In this document: in pieces, positions 60,236-64,000 of the stretch
How the letters are laid out: every line of letters begins with the position of its first letter
Position numbering within the stretch: position 1 is the stretch's first letter
Origin: Serpens gallinarum
GTDB lineage: Bacteria > Pseudomonadota > Gammaproteobacteria > Pseudomonadales > Pseudomonadaceae
Direction of reading: 5' to 3'
NCBI RefSeq assembly: GCF_014836765.1
Contig: NZ_JACSQG010000001.1
Coordinates: forward strand, 740,896-804,895
DNA: 64,000 nt
The notes under the pieces: model-generated
The model's input: the letters and a program-made list of their open reading frames with translations, nothing else
Databases searched by the model: none
Told to the model about the DNA's origin: nothing
Position numbers and translations under genes: made by a program

Positions 60236-60272
60236 TCCCGACCCGGTTGTACCGCTGGTCGGGATATTTTCT
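60236..60272 (+). terminator. Terminator after the zinc receptor gene
   Basis: TCCCGACC (60236-60243) and GGTCGGGA (60257-60264) pair around 13 bases and are followed by TATTTTCT. It lies 18 bases after the stop and probably ends the receptor transcript. Confidence 0.6.
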
Positions 60273-60365
60273 ATGGCTTGGTCAACAAGTCATGGATAAT
60301 CCTGTCGCCCGCAACAGCCGAGTCAGAGAGTCTACGCTCTGGTTAGATGTCGGTTTGTCCGGGAG

Positions 60366-60393
60366 TGCCAACTGCCTCCAGTTGGCATTTTTT
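60366..60393 (+). terminator. Hairpin with T tract upstream of putP
   Basis: GCCAACTG and CAGTTGGC pair around CCTC and are followed by ATTTTTT. It is a good intrinsic terminator shape, 50 bases before the putP ATG. It may stop upstream transcripts or act as an attenuator in the putP leader. Confidence 0.75.
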
Positions 60394-60443
60394 GTTCGTG
60401 ATGAAGCTGGCTTCTCTTCATCCGCAAGAATAAGGAAAACGCC

Positions 60444-61934
60444 ATGACCTTCACTAACCCCCTCTGGGTAACCTTCGTCCTGTATATCCTGGCGATGGTA
60501 CTCATCGGTTTCATTGCCTATCGCGCCACCAAGAACTTCGACGATTACATTCTGGGCGGCCGCAGCCTGGGCAGTTACGTCACGGCGCTGTCCGCCGGCG
60601 CTTCCGACATGAGTGGCTGGCTGTTGCTGGGCCTGCCGGGGGCCATATTCGTTTCCGGGCTTTCGGAAAGCTGGATTGCCATCGGCCTGATCATCGGTGC
60701 CTGGCTTAACTGGCAATTCGTCGCCGGTCGACTGCGCGTGCATACCGAGCACAACCACAATGCATTGACGCTGCCGGATTACTTCACTCACCGTTTCGAG
60801 GACAAGAGCCGCCTGCTGCGCATCTTTTCCGCGCTGGTGATCCTGGTGTTCTTCACGATCTACTGCGCCTCGGGCGTGGTAGCCGGTGCGCGGTTGTTCG
60901 AAACCACCTTTGGCCTGCCCTACGATACCGCCCTGTGGGTCGGTGCGGCGGCAACCATCCTTTATGTCTTTGTCGGCGGCTTCCTGGCGGTGAGTTGGAC
61001 CGACACCGTGCAAGCCACGTTGATGATCTTTGCCCTGTTGATTACACCGCTGTTCGTGGTGCTGGCTCTCGGCGATTTCGGCGCGGCCATGGACACCATT
61101 GCCATGCAGGATCCGGCCAATTTCGACATGTTCAGGGGCCTGTCCTTCATCGCCATCATCTCGCTGCTCGGCTGGGGTCTGGGCTATTTCGGACAGCCGC
61201 ACATCCTGGTGCGCTTCATGGCCGCCAGCTCGGTCAAGGCCATTCCCAACGCCCGGCGCATCGGCATGACCTGGATGATTCTCTGCCTGGGCGGTGCCGT
61301 GGCGGTGGGCTTCTTCGGTATCGCCTATTTCGCCGACCATCCCGATGTGGCCGGCCCCGTGACCGCGAACGGTGAGCGGGTATTCATGGAGCTGGTGAAG
61401 ATTCTCTTCAACCCCTGGGTGGCCGGTGTGATCCTGTCCGGTGTGCTGGCGGCGGTAATGAGTACCTTGAGCGCCCAGCTGCTGGTTTCCTCGAGCGCCC
61501 TGACCCAGGACTTCTACAAGTCCTTCCTGCGCAAGCACGCTTCGCAGACTGAGCTGGTCTGGGTCGGTCGCGCCATGGTGCTGATGATTGCACTGATCGC
61601 CATTGGCATTGCCTACAACCCGGAGAGCAAGGTGCTGGGGCTGGTGTCCTATGCCTGGGCAGGCTTCGGTGCTGCCTTCGGTCCGGTGGTGCTGATTTCG
61701 GTGCTATGGAAGCGCATGACCCGCAACGGCGCCCTGGCCGGTATGTTGGTCGGTGCGATCACCGTGGTGGTGTGGAAGAACTTCATTGGCCTGGGGCTGT
61801 ACGAGATTATCCCGGGCTTCATCCTGGGGTCTCTGGCCATCGTGGTGTTCAGCCTGCTGGACAAGGAACCCAATGCTGCGATCCAGGAACGCTTTGACGT
61901 GGCGGAGAAGGAATATCAGGACGCGCATATCTGA
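60444..61934 (+). CDS. putP: Sodium/proline symporter
   Basis: PutP imports proline with sodium through the inner membrane. The 496-residue product has about 13 membrane segments and family motifs near the N-terminus (DDYILGGRSLGSYVTALSAGASDMSGWLLLGLPG). It also has GWGLGYFGQPHILVRFMAASSVKAIPNARRIGM and LSAQLLVSSSALTQDFYKSF, the sodium-site region of the SSS family. TAAGGA precedes the ATG. A putA gene is not in the window. It ends close to a 12-base hairpin and is convergent with the bestrophin-like gene. Confidence 0.95.
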   Translation: MTFTNPLWVTFVLYILAMVLIGFIAYRATKNFDDYILGGRSLGSYVTALSAGASDMSGWLLLGLPGAIFVSGLSESWIAIGLIIGAWLNWQFVAGRLRVHTEHNHNALTLPDYFTHRFEDKSRLLRIFSALVILVFFTIYCASGVVAGARLFETTFGLPYDTALWVGAAATILYVFVGGFLAVSWTDTVQATLMIFALLITPLFVVLALGDFGAAMDTIAMQDPANFDMFRGLSFIAIISLLGWGLGYFGQPHILVRFMAASSVKAIPNARRIGMTWMILCLGGAVAVGFFGIAYFADHPDVAGPVTANGERVFMELVKILFNPWVAGVILSGVLAAVMSTLSAQLLVSSSALTQDFYKSFLRKHASQTELVWVGRAMVLMIALIAIGIAYNPESKVLGLVSYAWAGFGAAFGPVVLISVLWKRMTRNGALAGMLVGAITVVVWKNFIGLGLYEIIPGFILGSLAIVVFSLLDKEPNAAIQERFDVAEKEYQDAHI

Positions 61935-61943
61935 CGTGTGCAT

Positions 61944-61971
61944 CTTCCGGCCCGCTTCTGCGGGCCGGAAG
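61944..61971. terminator. Perfect 12-bp hairpin between convergent putP and bestrophin-like gene
   Basis: CTTCCGGCCCGC and GCGGGCCGGAAG pair perfectly around TTCT. It sits in the gap between convergent genes, so it is a likely shared transcription barrier, although no T tract follows on either strand. Confidence 0.6.
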
Positions 61972-62015
61972 TAATCGCATCCTTGCAAGCGAAGATTTGC
62001 GAAACACGCCACGTT

Positions 62016-62936
62016 TCAGTTCAACACATACCGCCGCGGGAGCAGCGGTTCTGGCAACGGCTCGCCGAGCACTTCCAGCACATCCCTTTCAAGACTGCGC
62101 ACCAGGGCATTGAGTGGCAGGTCGTTGTCGGCGAGGCCGAACGGATCTTCCAGTTCGTCTCCCAGCGCATCCAGGCCGAAGAAGGTGTAAGCGATGATCG
62201 CCACCACGATCGGCGTCAGCAGTTGCAGCGAGCTGACCAGGCCGAACGGCAGTAGCAGGCAGAATAGCCAGGCGGTGCGATGCAGCAACAGCGAGTAAGC
62301 GAAAGGGGTCGGGGTATTCTTGATCCGCTCGCAGATCGCCTGAGATGCGCCCAAGGCGTCCAGGTGCCCAGCCAGGCGCGGGTAAAGAATATCGCTCAGG
62401 CGCCCCTCTTGTACGCAGGCAGCCAGATCCTGATGCATCCAGTACAGCAGGGAGTCCGGCACATTGCGCCGAGTCTGCAGGCGAGCGAGCTCTTCGGCGC
62501 TGACCCGCTCGCGAATGGCGGCGAGCGTATCCTCGTGACGCAGCTGAGCCACCAAGGCGTAGGCGAAGGCAATGCTGCGCTTGAGCAGGCGTTCGCGCAG
62601 CGCAGCGTTCTGCTCGCCAACCAGCAGCGCCTGGGATTCGCGGGCCAGGCTGCGGGTCTGGATGATCAGTTCGCCCCACTGTTTACGTGCTTCCCACCAG
62701 CGGTCGTAACAGGTGCTGTTGCGAAAGCCGAGGAACACCGAGAGCGCCACACCCAGCAGGGAGAACGGGGGAGCGCTCAGGCCCTTGAGCGAGTTGAGCA
62801 GTCCGTTTTCATAGCACGCCACCACCACGCAGGCCAGGAGGCTGATGAAGGCAATCTTGAGGGCAATTTGGGGAAGGATGGAACCGCGAAGAATAAAAAA
62901 CAGCTGCAGCGCGCCAGGGCGCGGACGAACGATCAT
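62016..62936 (-). CDS. Bestrophin-like (UPF0187) membrane protein
   Basis: The 306-residue product belongs to the bestrophin family, which forms anion or cation channels. It has RPRPGALQLFFILRGSILPQIALKIAFISLLACVV split here as a first membrane part, then PFSLLGVALSVFLGFRNSTCYDRWWEARKQWGELI, the family signature. Later come VPDSLLYWMHQDL and PTPFAYSLLLHRTAWLFCLLLPFG. The C-terminal GLDALGDELEDPFGLADNDLPL is also typical. The ATG at 62936 gives the family N-terminus (MIVRPRPG). Ion and role cannot be stated. It is convergent with putP. Confidence 0.87.
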   Translation of the reverse strand: MIVRPRPGALQLFFILRGSILPQIALKIAFISLLACVVVACYENGLLNSLKGLSAPPFSLLGVALSVFLGFRNSTCYDRWWEARKQWGELIIQTRSLARESQALLVGEQNAALRERLLKRSIAFAYALVAQLRHEDTLAAIRERVSAEELARLQTRRNVPDSLLYWMHQDLAACVQEGRLSDILYPRLAGHLDALGASQAICERIKNTPTPFAYSLLLHRTAWLFCLLLPFGLVSSLQLLTPIVVAIIAYTFFGLDALGDELEDPFGLADNDLPLNALVRSLERDVLEVLGEPLPEPLLPRRYVLN

Positions 62937-63087
62937 TGACGTGGATGTCCACAATAGGAGGGAGCAGGGCAGGAGAAACGCGGCGATTATGCGCCGCGTC
63001 TCAGAGCCTCACCAGTCATCCGGTCCCTACCGTGGGCGCGACAAATTGGCACAGGATGAAAGCATCCAGTACCTTCGTTTCGACTGG

Positions 63088-64000
63088 CTAGCGTGATTGC
63101 TTGGGAGCCGCGCTAACCCCTTCCAGCGTGGCAAAAGAGGTGTCCTTAGCGGTGAGCAGAAAATCGCGCATGAAGGGTGCATCCAGCATGTCGCTGCGGA
63201 TGGCTGCGTGCAGGGTGGAGAACAATCCCTTCTCGCCCAGCCGCTTGGCCGTCACGTAGCCACGGGCGCTGTATTCATGCAGCGCCCAGTTGGGCAGGCA
63301 GCACACGCCGCGTCCGCTGGCGACCAGTTGGGTCATCATCACGGTCAGCTCCGAGGTACGCACCTGAGCCGGCTCGACATCGGCCGGCTCCAGGAAGCGC
63401 GTAAAGATATCCAGGCGGTCGCGCTCCACCGGATAGGTGATCAGGGTTTCCCGAGCCAGGTCATCGGGCACGATGAATGGGCGGCTGGCCAGCGTATGTT
63501 GATTGGCCACCGCCAGCAGTGCCTCATAGGTAAACAGTGGCACATAGGTAATGCCGCTCAGTTCGACCGGGTCGGAGGTCACCACCAGGTCGAGATCGCC
63601 ACGGGCCAGTGCCGGCAATGGCGCGAAAGAAAATCCCGAGGCCAAGTCCAGCTCCACTTCGGGCCAGGCATCGCGGAACTGATCGATGGTCGGCATCAGC
63701 CACTGGAAGCAGCTGTGGCATTCGATGGCCATGTGCAGCCGCCCAGCCGTGCCGCCGGCCAGACGTGCCAGGTCACGCTCGGCGCCGCGCAGTTGTGGCA
63801 GTAGTGTGTCAGCCAGCTGCAGCAGGCGCAGGCCTGCGCTGGTGAAACGCACCGGCTTGGTTTTGCGCATAAATAGGGACATGCCCAGCCGCTCTTCCAG
63901 CTCCTTGAACTGGTGGGATAGCGCCGACTGGGTGAGATGCAGGCGCTCGGCGGCCTCGACCAGGCTCCCCGACTCGCGCAATGCATGAAGGGTTCTCAGG
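63088..64000 (-). CDS. metR: LysR-type regulator MetR, 5'-truncated by window edge
   Basis: MetR activates methionine-synthesis genes, with homocysteine as co-regulator. The frame continues to the right edge as LRTLHALRESGSLVEAAERL, so the start codon is a few residues outside the window; the visible part is about 303 residues. The helix-turn-helix includes LTQSALSHQFKELEERLG. The substrate-binding domain has IECHSCFQWLMPTIDQF, TSDPVELSGI and TYPVERDRLDIFTRFLEP, all close to E. coli MetR. The target metE is not seen here and may lie just beyond the edge. Confidence 0.9.
   Translation of the reverse strand, partial: LRTLHALRESGSLVEAAERLHLTQSALSHQFKELEERLGMSLFMRKTKPVRFTSAGLRLLQLADTLLPQLRGAERDLARLAGGTAGRLHMAIECHSCFQWLMPTIDQFRDAWPEVELDLASGFSFAPLPALARGDLDLVVTSDPVELSGITYVPLFTYEALLAVANQHTLASRPFIVPDDLARETLITYPVERDRLDIFTRFLEPADVEPAQVRTSELTVMMTQLVASGRGVCCLPNWALHEYSARGYVTAKRLGEKGLFSTLHAAIRSDMLDAPFMRDFLLTAKDTSFATLEGVSAAPKQSR

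Noticed and set aside
60282-61538. 418-codon open frame on the minus strand
   Set aside because: It is antisense to putP, and its translation is a low-complexity His/Gln/Glu mixture.
62280-62939. 219-codon open frame on the plus strand
   Set aside because: It is opposite the bestrophin-like gene, whose signature motifs are clear.

Overview
The window is a stretch of Pseudomonas chromosome. Three things point to this: the order rlmE-ftsH-folP-glmM-tpiA-secG-tRNA-Leu-rimP-nusA-infB-rbfA-truB-rpsO-pnp, the order nadB-algU-mucA-mucB-mucC-mucD-lepA-lepB-rnc-era-recO-pdxJ, and a PhaG-type hydrolase. Both gene orders are the ones I know from Pseudomonas. The sequence cannot name the species. It is not P. 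aeruginosa-like throughout, because a Lap adhesin locus sits between the two housekeeping blocks.

Layout. Bases 1-15040 (+) carry translation, RNA and envelope housekeeping genes, from a left-truncated rlmE to pnp. Inside this block a tRNA-Leu(GAG) is followed by a decayed copy of an initiator tRNA-Met. Bases 15041-18467 hold a BON-domain periplasmic protein behind a candidate sigma-54 promoter, tRNA-Gly(CCC), phaG, an rsuA-family pseudouridine synthase, a small CWC protein and a small lipoprotein. Bases 18572-29167 hold a complete Lap system: lapG protease, lapD c-di-GMP receptor, a short 893-residue RTX adhesin on the opposite strand, then lapE, lapB and lapC for type I secretion. A 238-bp MITE-like element with 4-bp flanking repeats separates it from a valine-degradation cluster (29406-35344, minus strand: mmsA, acyl-CoA dehydrogenase, enoyl-CoA hydratase, 3-hydroxyisobutyryl-CoA hydrolase, mmsB). 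Next come ung, an HDOD protein, ygfZ, sdhE, ygfX and nadB. Bases 40771-44829 hold the algU-mucABCD envelope-stress operon behind two AlgU-type promoter sequences. Then follow lepA-lepB-DUF4845-rnc-era-recO-pdxJ, a GGDEF protein, cmoAB, an acyltransferase, a second-type Lon protease (AsrA-like), a zinc-type TonB receptor behind a Zur-like box, putP, a bestrophin-like protein and a metR that runs off the right edge.

How the parts fit. LapG, LapD and the adhesin contain the diagnostic pieces of the c-di-GMP-controlled surface-retention switch. LapD has degenerate RGGEF and KVL motifs. LapG has its Cys-His-Asp triad. The adhesin has a TAAG site at residues 107-110 after a retention module. The adhesin has almost no repeat region, so it looks like a natural minimal version of LapA. 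This is the most interesting system in the window. All functional statements rest on reading the sequence and on remembered families; no database search was run.
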